Shown: positions 22,511 to 34,410, counted from the stretch's first letter. The stretch is DNA of 64,000 bases from Reticulitermes lucifugus (GCA_026260175.1 JAKCWW010000256.1:42341-106340), one strand, 5' to 3'. Numbers and translations: made by a program. The notes: generated by a model not told the origin, from the sequence alone.

Positions 22511-22723
22511 ACAGCCAAACAGCAAAATGTGTAATCGGTCACATTGGAGGTAGGTCTTTTGGCCGTCAGAATTAAACCATTTGAAGATATTTTTTTATTT
22601 TCTGAAACATTAATAAATCACATGAGGCCGAGTAATGTGATTACGATGGATGGAAGCGTTTTTGTGACAGTCATGCGAAACCCGTAAGTACACCCTGTGG
22701 ATATATTACGGAGGTGGTATACG

Positions 22724-22751
22724 ACACACACACACACACACACACACACAC
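22724..22751 (+). repeat. (CA)n microsatellite
   Basis: Uninterrupted CA repeat of about 28 bases. Confidence 0.95.
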
Positions 22752-23363
22752 TTACTACTGTAAAGATCATATTCGGGTTCTTCCAACAATGTTTCTGAAA
22801 CGCTTGAGCAGATATTCTTCTCCCCATGTTTGTTACAAATACTGTAGGCCTGTCAGTAAAACACAAAATCCAACGGCCGGTACAAAACGTAAGTCACGTG
22901 ATCCAGCATTTACAGACTCTTTGCCGTTGCGGCTTGCAGCAAAAATAATTCGTCCAGTTACTTAATTGTCGCTTTGTGGTTGCAGCAGGTTGTTTACGTG
23001 CGCCTTTTTTTCCAAATTGATTACAGAATTGTCCGTAGGGAAATATTTGATGTGCTTGTATATAACCAACGTATTAACTTATTCTTACAGCAAACACAGT
23101 CTCTCCTGTATATACGATTTTAAATATAAATGCTCCTGCCAACGTTTGACGAATCCTGTTAGGGGTTTCATTGCACTCATCGTGAAGTCTGCATTTCCTC
23201 ATATTCGTAGCGCAGAGGGTTGTAATCGCGAAGGACAAGTTAGGAAATGACTGCAGAGCGAAATAGTTCTGGCGCATTCGCCGTCTTACTGTCCGTAGAT
23301 GTTAAATTCGTGAATACTTTACAGAAAAAACATTCGAGTATTTTAACAGCTTACACGATGAGC

Positions 23364-23500
23364 TTCGGGGCGTGGCGTTGACCACCCACCCTCATCTAGC
23401 GCCGAGGTTAAAGAAAGAGTAGAGCTATACCTCTGCTGTCCCTCTGGGCAATCGTGGTCTGCTATAGGGTGACCTTTACCTTTTATACGATGAGATTCTT
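23364..23500 (+). repeat. SINE-C 3' fragment
   Basis: GGGGCGTGGCGTTGACCACC, CTAGCGCCGAGGTTAAAGAA, GTAGAGCTATACCTCTGCTG and a CCTTTACCTTTTA tail. Only the 3' half is present. Confidence 0.75.
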
Positions 23501-23964
23501 CGTACCTTAGCAACAGATTTACAATAGATAATCATAGAAATTTTGTAAGCGGGAAGATTTGCTGTCGGTATCTCTTAAACGTCGATACCCGAAGTTTACA
23601 ATCGATCATGCTCGAAGCTAAAGCGTTTTCGAGCCTCAGCTGTTACCTCACAGAGAACACTCTTTCTTCGGCCTCATTGAGTATCTGACAGACGAAACAG
23701 TGTGCCCCAATAATGAAAAACATCATAGCCACAGATCTTCAGCGTGCCTAGGTGTTCTTGTAAAGCGTATCTTATTTTTGTCCGATTTCAACCCAAGTCA
23801 GAATGTTTGTTACACTCTGCCACAGTTTCTGTAGAGAACAGGCCTATATAATTAATATAGACTACTTTTTATATTAGTCGTCGCTGTCTAGTTGACAGAT
23901 TTGAGGCTCACACGGTGGTAACTACTAAGAATATAGCTTGCGTGTAAGTAACGCCTTCTGGTTT

Positions 23965-24050
23965 GGTAGATAGGTGCCATCATTTCGGAGGTAACTTCTG
24001 CGTCCATCTTCTGCCCTGAATATGGAGGTAGTCAGGTCCTCCACATAACT
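23965..24050. repeat. P-family divergent pair
   Basis: The minus arm includes GGTGCCATCATTTCGGAGGT and CCATCTTCTG; the plus arm begins CCTGAATATGGAGGTAG and goes on to GGTCCTCC. The two ribozyme-like arms abut near 24015 and point outward, like 3045 and 42455. Both cores are degraded. Confidence 0.5.
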
Positions 24051-24119
24051 GCTAAAGTGAACTTGTCGTGTCAGAAGATCGTATGATGCACATTCTCATA
24101 TTCGGTTAAAGAAGCATAG

Positions 24120-24255
24120 GATTGGGTATCTTGGTGGGGTTTTGTGAACACCGTAATGAACTTGTGGGCCCCAAAAGTTGCTTGGAGTTTCTTGACCTGG
24201 CCGAGCGACGACAGTTGGCTTTTTTAAGAAGAAGCCCGGTCCGTGTAGTTCGTCA
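24120..24255 (+). mobile_element. LINE-R 3'-end fragment
   Basis: GGTGGGGTTTTGTGAACACC, GTAATGAACTTGTGGGCCCC, GAGTTTCTTGACCTGGC and a CTTTTTTAAGAAGAAGC end match the last ~130 bp of LINE-R. Confidence 0.65.
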
Positions 24256-24572
24256 GATGCACACACACACACGCACGTCTACTGCTTTTGATGTTACATG
24301 TTTTGGATTCCACTTTCATGTTCTGCCGCGACAGCGTTTCCAAATATAGATCCACCCTCCTCTGAAATTCCTTGTTCATGACCGCGCCAGCCGCTGCTTC
24401 ATACTCGCGACATAACGGTGACTGGCCGAATGCCCTTTATGCTGGCAATTCTTCCTAAGACACTAAATCCGCGTGTGAAGTTACCTAATTGAGAGTAAAT
24501 TGACCAAGAGCTGTGTGTATTTGAAGAAGTTCCCCTCCTTAAGGCTCTTCACTTTGTACTTCATAAAGTTGT

Positions 24573-24822
24573 CCCTCTGCATTCCATGAAGGCACGTGGG
24601 GGAATGGAAGACCAGCTCCACAATCTCGGCGTCAGATGGAGCTCAGCTTCATGCCCTGGTATCTTTACGTTGGGGAAAGAGCTGCCGGCATTCATGTAAT
24701 AGGAGCCTGGATTGACTCCTGAGTTCATCTGGGCGCTTCGAAGAACAGAAAATTTTCTTGCCTTTGCCTGGAGTCGAACGACGATTGATCAGTCTTCCAG
24801 GCCATTGTCTAGCCATGCCTTG
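24573..24822 (-). repeat. SINE-C copy
   Basis: Plus-strand landmarks of a reversed SINE-C: ATTCCATGAAGGCACGTGGG, GAATGGAAGACCAGCTCCAC, TAATAGGAGCCTGGATTG, TCTTGCCTTTGCCTGGAGTC, GAACGACGATTG. It ends at the head-to-head junction with the next piece. Confidence 0.75.
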
Positions 24823-24940
24823 GTTTGGTGCTGAGGTTAAGGATGCATGGAGCTATACTTGTATCGCCCCATGCGTCTTCATGGCGTGGTGCAAAATTTA
24901 AGCACAGCTGTGGCTTTCCCTTTACTTTATGTGGTCTGCA
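24823..24940 (+). repeat. SINE-C 3' fragment, head-to-head with the previous copy
   Basis: TTTGGTGCTGAGGTTAAGGA, TGCATGGAGCTATACTTGTA and a CTTTCCCTTTACTTTATG tail. It runs opposite to 24573-24822 and starts exactly where that copy ends, so the two form an inverted pair. Confidence 0.75.
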
Positions 24941-24944
24941 TTTT

Positions 24945-26750
24945 CTAATACAAATTTTGTGGTAGATGAGTCATGTCTAACCCTTTAAAGACCAAGACTG
25001 ACCTGCGTTATACATAAAGATATAAAAGTTATAAAAGCCATTCAGTTAATGCTGTAGCCTATAGGGAACGAATCACTGTTTATTCTCATATACGTACAAA
25101 ACCCATGAATTCCCGCTGAATGCAGAACGTAGAATTTCTGATTGTTAAACCTGTTGGTAAATGTAACCACTAGGCTCTAGAGTGTTACATCTGCTGTTTA
25201 GGGGGAATATTTATGTGTTGATGGTTTTTTAACGACTCTGTCAGCAATTTATACTGTACTTTATAGGATCGAATGAAGGGATGATTAGTAAATATGGGAT
25301 TGGAAGGGATCTGGAAGTAAGCCACCGTGGCGCAATGGAAGATAGTGCAATCCCTCTGTTTGAGTCTAGGGACTGGGGAAAACTGCGCAAGTGTGTCTTG
25401 ATAGTCGATATCAATGCAGAGAGTTTAAACCGGGACACAAAGCAGAAGTGCTGAGTCCTCGACCGCATAGTGCGGATTTTGGGTGAAATAGTAGCTATTT
25501 ACTGTGAGATATGAAACTCACAGACTAAATACTCCGTGTTAGGTGAAAAGTGCAGAGTTTGTTTTTGTTAAAGTAGGTGGTACGTATAGTTACAACGGTA
25601 ATTTGAGTGGTTAAATTAATATATCGAGAAAGTTGCCTGGAGTAATGACTTCTGCTGTAGCCGGACTGAAAACCGTGAAGAAGGCACTCACTGCATGCCT
25701 AGTCTTGGAAGTCTCACCTAGGAGAATGTTCCATGAGGAACGTTATATAGGTCTGAAGATAATACGAGCGAAGCCAGTGGACATTGGGGCTTAAACAAAA
25801 CATGGCGTTCCTGTGTGATGATTTCTACACAGACATCCCCCCACAGTTTAGAAGAGAAAATCTCTGTGTGGGACGTTTCCTTGCAAACTTTTGAGACTGC
25901 AGCAAGGTATCACACTTTCCTTTGTCTTAACATCACAGTGACGTACGTGCTTAGTACTCAGACTCGTTGATGAGAAGTTCTAGTGAATCGTAAAACAGTA
26001 GGTTATAATTTGAGCGAAGCTCATCAGTAAGATAGTTACTGGACAGTTCTGTTTAACCTGGCCGACTCTTTTCAGACTGCTTCTTGAAATGTTCCTCTTC
26101 TGCGTTATATTGATCGATTTGGTTGTCTCTTATAAATTGGATATTTGGCTGTCTGCTCCTCTCGCACCTTCAAATTATTAGTGATCGGACTGTGTTTTTT
26201 TTGTGGGTTTCCGGTGACAAGGATTTTAGCCCTTCCTAAAACGGGGTTTCAACTTCGTTCCCTTTTGGACCTTTATTGGCAAGTCTTTGCATTATCCTCG
26301 CCGATGATATTTGACGCAGACAGAATATGTGCTCTGTTAGTGACCCCTTAATGCGGGCAACTTATAGGGTACTTGTGCCGACGAAGAGCTGTGTGACGTC
26401 ACCTATGCTTGTAACAACTAAAGGTGACCAAGGCCAGCAGGCCAGTCGAGCCTGCCCATAACAAGACGGCCACGACAAACGACAATAATTAATGTTACTA
26501 ACATGTCAGTCGCTTATCCTGACATGTTATCGTGGTTATCCTCACTGTAAGAAACGTTGTGTTTGCAAGAAACAAGCAATAGACACTGTCCAAAGTAACA
26601 GTCATATTCATAGCACGATTTTGACCTTCAATTTGGAGCATTCGCCCTTGCATTCCATACCGAAATGCATTTTGTTTGCAGCAGTAAAGTGCGGCGTTTT
26701 GGTAATACTGTGAACATATCATTACAATTTTTGCCCTTTGCGCTACATAC
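24945..26750. other. No recognisable feature apart from a possible SINE trace
   Basis: GCCACCGTGGCGCAATGGAA at 25321 resembles a tRNA A-box region but no B box or tail is clear. The frame 26145-26351 has a hydrophobic N-terminus but no start context, length or motif to call a gene. Confidence 0.4.
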
Positions 26751-26754
26751 GGGG

Positions 26755-27035
26755 AACCGGGATAGCGTCACCGGTATAGTGAGTAGACTACGGACCGGAC
26801 GATCCGTGGCCAGACATTTTTCTATTTTCTGAAACGTCCACAGCGGCTCTGGAGCCCACCCAGCCTTCTGTTTAATGGGTACCGGCGGGTCTCTTCCGAG
26901 GAGTAAAGCGGACGGGGCGTGAAGCTGACCACTCCCTCCACCTGGTGCCGAAGTTAGGAATAGTGAGGCTGTATATCCGCTCCTCTTGTATGCCTTCATC
27001 GCGTGCGCAGGGACGACTTTACTTTACTTTTTCTC
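26755..27035 (+). repeat. SINE-C copy
   Basis: GGATAGCGTCACCGGTATAG, GACTACGGACCGGACGATCC, CAGCGGCTCTGGAGCCCACC, GGAGTAAAGCGGACGGGGCG, CTGGTGCCGAAGTTAGGAAT and the tail GGGACGACTTTACTTTACTT. A well-preserved body with a damaged B box. Confidence 0.85.
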
Positions 27036-27039
27036 TGCC

Positions 27040-27240
27040 CAACACGTGGTGACTCGAACGAGACCATCCTCAGGGCTTTTACATAGTAGTGAGTTGCATT
27101 TGTCCTTCTTCAGCGTAGTTCGTTTCATTATGGAATGCGACGAAGACTTAAAATTTAAAAGCAACTGAGAGGCATTTTGCCATTATATAAGAGAAGCTCC
27201 TGAAGATGTCCTAGTTGTGGTTGAAATATGTAGGACAGAA
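27040..27240. repeat. Divergent pair of hammerhead-like motifs
   Basis: Plus arm: CTGAAGA at 27200-27206, then TGTCCTAG..GTTGAAATATGTAGG. Minus arm: CTGAGGA (reverse of TCCTCAG at 27067-27073), then a palindromic GGT..CTCGTTCGAG..ACC stem and an ACGTGTTGG flank. The arms point outward about 115 bp apart. The plus core is intact by sequence, but its stem II is weak; the minus arm is degraded. Confidence 0.45.
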
Positions 27241-27624
27241 GGTACAAATGATGTAATTAGATCTTTGTGTGAACGATTTTAATGAAATTCGTTTGACGGT
27301 TGTAAAGAAAGTTCATTTAAGTATGATTTGAACTTAACAACCGCTGGTGTCAGCGACAGTGTTGAACTTCCGTAAATCTGGTCTGGTTATTTGTGCGGAG
27401 ACTGTGGTTTTATGGGTTGTCGCACCATGTAACCTTCTAGGCGGATGTCAGCTTTTCGGAGGAAGTGCCGCCTCAGACTTCAGGAGCTTGAACCTTAAAC
27501 TGTAGGAACGGTGAACGGGAAATGGCGAAACGTTGGCTCGGACTCTGTTCTGTCTCCTCAGACCCTTTCGTGGTTCTCATTGACTACCCCTACCTTGCAA
27601 CCTGTTTACGTAAACTAACCACAT

Positions 27625-27727
27625 CTCAGCCGTCTCAGACCCAGAAGATCGAGGCAGCACGTTCCTTCGAAAAGGTGGTACACTGCTACAAAACTACACG
27701 GTACAGCAACAAGAAGACCACAGTGTG
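27625..27727 (+). repeat. P-family tail fragment
   Basis: CTTCGAAAAGGTGGTACACT then GCTACAAAACTACACGG matches the GAAACGTTGGTAC..ACTACACGG part of the P family (compare 3133-3165). The adjoining open frame is repeat translation. Confidence 0.45.
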
Positions 27728-27734
27728 AACAATC

Positions 27735-29255
27735 ACCCTCGTGAAAATGTGAAAACTTCCAGGCCTGTTGTATCTTTGGCTTTGTCGTTTTCAAGATCCT
27801 GCACTCTCTCTTCGATCCAGATATTCTTCGCAGCATTTTATTCTTAAATGTCCTTAGTGTGTTTTCTTTCCTTAGGATGCTAACACCAATTATTCACTCC
27901 CATGTGGAACATCAGATAAAGTTATGTACTTCGTAAGTTTTAATTTTTAGGCCTTTAGATACGAAATTATAACATGAATGATTTTATTACTGTGCAAAGA
28001 ATAGTCTCACATTTATCGTGTTCATAAGAGCCCGCCTGTTCAGTAGGCCCACTTTCACGCCCGGTTTCTCGAAAATAAATTATTATTTCCTCATTTAGAT
28101 TTAGTTTCCAAAGTGGTCACTTTTTTCCATGCTTCCCAAGTAAACCTGTGTGTACATTTCTTATCGCCTCCATTAATGCTGTATGCCCCGTTTTTGGTCA
28201 CTTATCCTAATAATGTTGTGCGAAGCGTGCAAACTGAAAAGGGCTTCTTTACACAGTTTTCTCCGCTCTGCATTGCGTTTAGTATAATGAATGTCTAATG
28301 GGTGTCATTGAGAGACAAGAGATTTGGACACATTTGCATGCTGCGTAATTATTTTGTGATGTATCAGAGCTGTGGAACTTAAAAACCGAAAATGTGTCAT
28401 GGTCCCCTTGTCACCATAGCATGGCTAGTCCTCATCTTGCAGGTGGAGGAGACGGTTGCAGATATGGAAGGTGACTTCATATATACGGAATAAGCGGTTG
28501 TATACAGCCGCCGAGGGGTGGACCCCCCCCGTTTTATGGCTGGCCGGCAACTACTGCTCATAATGATCAGCATTTTATTGAATGTTACAATGCCTCACTT
28601 TATGCTCTTGTTATAGTGTTACGCAGGCAGCAAGCAGAAATCATACAGAATAATGAAAACGAAAATGTTCGCAGCACTGAACAAGGCGAAGTCCAGCACA
28701 TAAAATAATAAGAGGCTTAAACTTGGCAGCGGTCAAGCGTACGCATTTCAAGTGACTGAGCTGCCGTTATAGCAAAAGCTAAGTACTATAAGACGAGGCA
28801 TGATCTACTGTACAAGGTCTGGACTGACAGAGGCCATATATAGACATATATATATTGTACATTAATTGGACGTGTTGTTAATCGTCATGTATTAACACAA
28901 TCTGTATGTACTGCCGACAAAAACTAACCCCTGACAAACGACAAACCCGCAGTCCCGTCACAGACAGTACAACGCCAGATTTTCAACCGTGACGTCACTG
29001 ACTCTGAAACTTACTCAGCGCCTCGAAAAGCTATTGAACCTTTGGAATCCCGAAAACGTGGGGACCTTCTTGACTATCGAGCAACCATTTGCTCCGTGGA
29101 GTTAGGAAAATGACACTGTGGTGACTGCCCGAAGTACTTTGTTAGTGGCTGTAGCTTGAAGCTTTAGGCTGAAGCAGACATGATGTGTAACCCTACAAGA
29201 TTTAGTAAAATGCACCTAGCCAACGGCGTGCCCTTCGCGTCTGTTCTTCAAATGT
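27735..29255. other. No recognisable feature
   Basis: A weak LINE-R end-like stretch (GGGGACCTTCTTGACTATCG and TGCTCCGTGGAGTTAGG) is visible at 29065-29105. An ACATATATATATTGTAC near-palindrome lies at 28842. Nothing else supported. Confidence 0.4.
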
Positions 29256-29261
29256 AAAGGT

Positions 29262-29600
29262 AAATTTTCTGGTGTGCCTGTTCAATCACGACGCCATTAC
29301 GAGGTGTGGGGGTGGAGTGTAGCTCCATTCCTTCTTAACCTCGGCCTGACATGGGGGTGACCCTCGGCATTAGATGGTGTTGAGTGGTATGCTTGAAGTC
29401 CCGGCTTCCTCACCCTCCTCACTGGAAGAAAGAGCCCCTCTACCCATTGAGTAGGAGGCTAGGTGGGCCCCAGGGCCGTTTTTGAACGCATAGCATAACA
29501 AAAAGATTCTCTGCCGCTGCTAGGATTCGAACCTTACTTTCCCGATCGTCTGCGGTCCCCAGCGAAGTTACTACACTGAGATACAACAGTGATACTACCA
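29262..29600 (-). repeat. SINE-C copy, long
   Basis: Reversed landmarks on the plus strand: ACGACGCCATTACGAGGTGT, GGGGGTGGAGTGTAGCTCCA, TTCTTAACCTCGGC, GGCATTAGATGGTGTTGAGT, GGAGGCTAGGTGGGCCCCAG and the B-box region GCTAGGATTCGAACCTTAC. The head ends with TACACTGAGATACA. Confidence 0.85.
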
Positions 29601-29689
29601 GTTAGTGATACGTAAGAGAATGTGGCCAATTCGTTCGGAACCCCAAGGCGCACATACAATAATCAGGGCGTATGCTTTACCAGTGTCCC

Positions 29690-29840
29690 ACCGGGCATGG
29701 TGGCCGAAACGGTGGCCCTTACCTATTTTCGGGAGGTGCCGGTTCTAATTTCGTTCAGGACACCGATTATTTTGAGTTCTATGTTTGTTTTTCTCAGTTT
29801 CTCCAATTAAATTATGGAATATTACCATTAGGACACTATA
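29690..29840 (+). repeat. Possible SINE-D-like copy
   Basis: GGGCATGGTGGCCGAAACGG then TTTTCGGGAGGTGCCGGTTC and TAATTTCGTTCAGGACACCG has the A-box/B-box spacing and the GAGGTGCC..TTC phrase of SINE-D heads (36395, 48785). The tail is not recognisable. Confidence 0.4.
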
Positions 29841-30512
29841 CCGCTTCTGTGAACATTTTTTCCGATTGATTGCTCATTAATCATATTGCCATTCGAGGCA
29901 ATATAGCCCGAGCTGCTGACAGCATCGCTAAATAAACCATAAATACGTAAGAAAATATACAAGAGTTTGAAGTTAAGAGGAGCGTGAGACGCGACTCGTC
30001 TATGCCGGCATTCGACCTCGATTCCTGTAATGTGCACTGTGGAGCTCTTGAGACACGCAGACAAGGCGCTGTAGGCTATGCTTGAGCCTACGTCAATACG
30101 TTAGCACTTGCTACTGTAATCTGTTGCGTCATTGCTATTTAAAAATGAGTTTTCGCTACGCTGCCTCATTGTGTGCAGCTGAGTTTAGAAGGCAAACGCT
30201 CCGACAGCGACAGAGTGACGCTATTGGACTTCATAAATTGCGGCTTAGTTTAGCAATGTCTTTTCTGAAAGTGAATTACAAGGTAGTGCAAATATCGTAC
30301 CTTAACGGGCATTAGTACTTTATGCACCACTTGCGTTACCATTTACATGCGCTGTGTTTGCACACAGATGGCATTTGTGTACCTCGTATTATATTGAGTA
30401 AAAATAAACTGTCTTCCTGACATATTTGTGGCTGTAATGAAGACACAGTTCTTTCCAGAGAGGTTGGAACTGATTTTTTAAATGTTATTTAAGTCACAGT
30501 CATGCTTTGAAG

Positions 30513-30717
30513 CAGAGGTGTGCAACCCTTTGGGGGGGGGGGCACGGGCCACAGCCGTTAATGTGGGCTGGTTCGCAGGGCGCACGTGCAAAAATCACAG
30601 TAAGTGGTTTATCTAACCGCCTAAGTTATTGTATAATCTTATAGCATATACGTAATTTACAAATGTTGCCGCGGGCCGCATTGCACAACCTGGCAGGCCG
30701 CGGGTTCGACGTCCATG
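30513..30717. mobile_element. hAT-like MITE
   Basis: The left end CAGAGGTGTGCAACCC and the right end GGGTTCGACGTCCATG are imperfect inverted repeats (10 of 16 match). The right part GCCGCGGGTTCGAC is typical of hAT termini, which carry GGGCCGCGGGTTGGAC-type ends. Flanking octamers CTTTGAAG and CGTTAAAG agree at 6 of 8, as expected for an aged 8-bp hAT target duplication. About 205 bp, no coding capacity, so nonautonomous. Confidence 0.65.
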
Positions 30718-30779
30718 CGTTAAAGAGTCCAAGTAGACAGTGTCTTAAATTTACTGTAATTGTGACTGAACTATTAATT

Positions 30780-30850
30780 CAGGGGCGGGCAACGTATTTG
30801 GCAGGTGGGCCACCTTATATGTAGCTGTAATGCGCTACGAGGAGCGAAGC
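30780..30850 (+). mobile_element. hAT-like terminal fragment
   Basis: CAGGGGCGGGCAACGTATTT followed by GGCAGGTGGGCCACC has the hAT terminal style. No partner terminus was found downstream, so it is a fragment or chance. Confidence 0.35.
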
Positions 30851-30939
30851 ATTGAAACATTGATACCATAACCTACACAAAACTGAACGTTGCAATCGAA
30901 AGAGCCTAAACTTGCCTTATTAATGTGAAACTTGGACTT

Positions 30940-31060
30940 GCCTTTGCCCTACGAGATAGGGAACAAATGGTTTCGTCCTTAGGCGCGTTTGAAAACATTT
31001 GCGAAAAGCGACTGTTTTGTCATGTCCATCCATCATCCGCATGGAACGGCACCTCCCTAA
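30940..31060 (-). repeat. R-A fragment
   Basis: TTAGGCGCGTTTGAAAACAT, GCGAAAAGCGACTG and ATCCGCATGGAACGGC match the start of R-A copy 1 (10118-10200), same orientation as that copy. Confidence 0.5.
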
Positions 31061-31494
31061 TCCGATTCCCTCGGGACTTTGCCGGCGCCGGACCAGGGAA
31101 TTTTCCGAACCGGGGGTGGTCAGCAACACCTTACACAGGATTTCGTAAAATAAAGTGTTTTGTGTTGTACGGAATTTTAACACACTGGCTCAATGCAGTA
31201 TGTAGAGGGCTGATAAACGCAACAAACTCTTCTGCAGTGATGCCATTTCACTCACCCCAGGATAGTGAACCAAAACATTTTAAGATTTATGAAATTTTTA
31301 ATAACAATGCAACTTAAATGAAATATTGAAAAAGGGGCAAAATTTTAACGTAAGCTAAGAAGAAGCTGCGCGACTTGATCCACTTTTATCTTAGATTTTT
31401 GTGTGGTTTTTGTAAAATCTTGTCGCACCATTGATGGTGCCGGATCATGGGATTCCGGATTAGGGAGATGCGACCTGTATTAAAAAGGTTTTTA

Positions 31495-31660
31495 CGGGAA
31501 TTGGATTTGAGGTGGTGGATTGGATTCATCTGTCCCACAATAGGGGCTGATGATAGGCTTTTGTGAATATATTAATGACCCATTGAATTCCATAGTAAGA
31601 GAGGGCGAATTTGTTGGCCAACTTAGCGGCTGTATAAAGGCCCTTCTGAAACTTTCCCCA
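31495..31660 (+). mobile_element. LINE-R 3' fragment
   Basis: GGTGGTGGATTGGATTCATC, GGCTTTTGTGAATATATTAA and GAGGGCGAATTTGTTGGCCA. Successive frames read EVVDWIHLSHN and CEYINDPLNSIVREGEF, as in other LINE-R 3' ends. Confidence 0.65.
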
Positions 31661-31984
31661 TCAGTGCTGCCGCAACGCAATGCTTTAAGAGCTGGTGTCG
31701 GAACTCTTGTCTGAATGAGTAGTCTTGTTGCAGACATCAGTATTTCAGTGTTGATACTTTCGTAGAGACTGCTGTATAATTTTACACTGTGTAAATTTAA
31801 AACAGTTTTTTGGGGGGTTATCTCAATTAATGCATTTTTTTACAGTAAGTTGGATTCACTGTAGTACCTTAAGTAGGTTAATGGCGTCAGACAGTCTAAC
31901 GCACATAAAAAAGATTAACTCCTTGTCTCAGAAACTTTCAAAACGTTATTGTCGTCAGTTATGGCCGAGTGTAGAAAATTACAT

Positions 31985-32100
31985 GTCTACAGCTACAAGC
32001 TCGAGTAGCTGGCCGCCTGCTTCTCACCGTGGAGCCCGGTTTGAGTCCGATAGTAGTGCGTGTGGGGTTTGTGGTGGACTAAGTGGCACGCAGCTTAACA
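31985..32100 (+). repeat. SINE-B copy, 5' part
   Basis: TAGCTGGCCGCCTGCTTCTC, GAGCCCGGTTTGAGTCCGAT, GTGCGTGTGGGGTTTGTGGT and GGACTAAGTGGCACG match the SINE-B head and mid-section. The tail is missing. Confidence 0.7.
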
Positions 32101-32489
32101 TCAAGAATAACAACACAAACTTAATGATTCATACTGTAGGAGGGATGAATCCAGAAAGCGGTTAGGAGTGGTCAAAGCATTGAGTGAACGCATACTTGGA
32201 GGTCTTGTCTGGCTCACTCAGCTTGTTTCATTTTCAGATTTGGATTACATTTGGTGCAGACTGCGGTATGCCGGCTTAGTATGACCTTTAAAACCGACCT
32301 TTGGGAATTTCTTTCTATAAACCACAAAAATTACAGCGTAGGAAAGAGATCTAATTAGGGCATTATAACTTCAGTTTGAAACGTGTTTCGATATGTAATA
32401 AATGTAACGGGATAGTGCGTCACTCGTGTATAGGTCTTCTTGAGAAGGCAGTTTACGCTGATTTGGTAAATAAATTATGACGTGTTAGG

Positions 32490-32590
32490 GAACCGGAAGG
32501 TTCGTTACTGTGTTCACATGAACCTGAACCATATGAACCCAGTTTACAGCCTCACACCATATTTGAATATTATTATATGTGTATGTATTA
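32490..32590 (-). mobile_element. LINE-R 3' fragment
   Basis: The minus strand reads TGGGTTCATATGGTTCAGGT, TCATGTGAACACAGTAACGA and ACCTTCCGGTTCCC, equivalent to the WIHMAQDRDQW..LVNTV part of the family. Confidence 0.55.
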
Positions 32591-34321
32591 TGTAACCCCC
32601 CCCCAGAAGGATATATTGCAACTTGCAGCACAAGTCCTTAACAGTAAAGGTGACCACGTCAAGGCCCTCAGCCAGGACAGAAAAACTGTTAGTGTAAGCA
32701 TAATTCCCAGTTATGCGAGAAGTTACAAGTTTTCCATAACATGAGCCCAGTGATGCGTTCGGTACGGACCAGGGGACGTCGATTTGCGAAATGGTTGGTT
32801 GGTTGGTTGTATGATGTAAGTGCGCAGTAGATTTGTTAACAGTGGAATTTGCGACTATAGCTTATAATGAAGTTTCCTTATTGTTGAAGGTTCAATTATT
32901 CGGGGATATGACCCCGAGTAGGTTGGTAAATAGTTCTTATGATATTTGCCAATCTATACGGCATCACCCAGAAGACTTGAACATTCGTTAACACCTTTGT
33001 GAGAAACTCCAGTTTCGCACTGAATACTGTTCTTTAACTTTCCGGCGCAGGAAGTTCATCTAAATAATAATTAAGCATTCAGTCCCAGCCTCACTATAAA
33101 CACACATCACCATTAAATACCAATCAGAAAACGGTTTGTGGTTACAAAGACGAAGCACCTGACACTGTTTAAATAATCGCTGTTTATTGTCGGAATTATG
33201 AAACACATAGTAAACTTCAAATTTTAAAGCAGGTGGTACGTACTTTTAAGGTTTGACTGTTTGACCGTAAGTACAGTATAAGCAGTAAGTGAACTTAACA
33301 CAAATATCGTGTTTGGGGAGGTTCGGACAGCCTTCCACAAAGTAATTACGTAGTAGTTGCATATACTATTTTGTAATACAATCCCCTGATATTGTCAGAA
33401 CATTATGTACACTGTTGGAACTTAAACCGTTTTTGCACAGCGTCTTCCCAGGACTGATGCCCACTTTCGGCGCAATTTCATCATTTCTGATTCTTCGGTT
33501 ATCCTGAGTACTTTTATCGATGTGCTTCGTAACCTCAATACATGACGCATTTGATGGCCGCCATAACTCGAATCTAAGCACCCATCTAAGTGTGAATCAT
33601 TCTACCCATTGGTAAATTTTTACTCAGTCGCATACATTTAATGTCCTTATTAAAATGTCATTCTGTCGTCATTTTTACGAGCTTCGATTCACACATGGCT
33701 GCTGTTTGGTACAAACCAGCGGTGGAGCAGCCATGCTTAAGGCCACACACATTATCATCACTATTTCAAAGGCAATATAAACTGACTGGGTTCAGATGAG
33801 CGAAGATTCTTGGTGTTTAAATCGGCCTTCGTTTTCATGCTGCCAATATCACTTTTGACATGAACAGGTATTGCTGTTAATGTGTATCGCACACGTAGTT
33901 CATTTTTGATGCTTCAACTTAATGGGTATCACACAGCAATCTGACGAAAGGGATATTGATTTCTGTTGTCAGGATCTAGTAATGCCATCGGATGGCTGAA
34001 GAAAGAGACGTTGTGAATAATCGTGCATGTTCGTGGGAGTGTGGGAGGAACGTTTATATTACCGATGTTAGCGACCCCGAGTCGAGTCGGGACTGTTTGT
34101 GTACAGTTCGTCTTTACGTCACTGTTTAGGAGGCCTTGGAATCGCAAGTGCTGCAGAACTCGGCGGCCATTGCTGCCAACAAAGACCAACTGCTACTTTT
34201 AAACGCGAAACCCTATTGTTTGTCTTTCGTTGTCATTGCAGTTCTTTTTTTGGCATTGAAGGGTGTGTAAGCAGAAGATTGTCTCCTGGGATGTGATGTC
34301 CGTGTCGATTTGTATGTATGT

Positions 34322-34352
34322 TGTTAAATATTAATAACATTATTAATATTAA
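34322..34352. repeat. AT-rich palindrome
   Basis: GTTAAATATTAATAACATTA and its continuation TTAATATTAAC form a nearly perfect 31-bp palindrome. No adjacent target duplication or element was seen. Confidence 0.7.
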
Positions 34353-34410
34353 CGATAAAACATAGCTTGTTACACATTAAAACATTAACAATATTAATAA
34401 TTACTGTTTT

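Noticed and set aside
26628-26999. 123-codon minus frame
   Set aside because: About half of it lies in a SINE-C copy; composition fits repeat translation.
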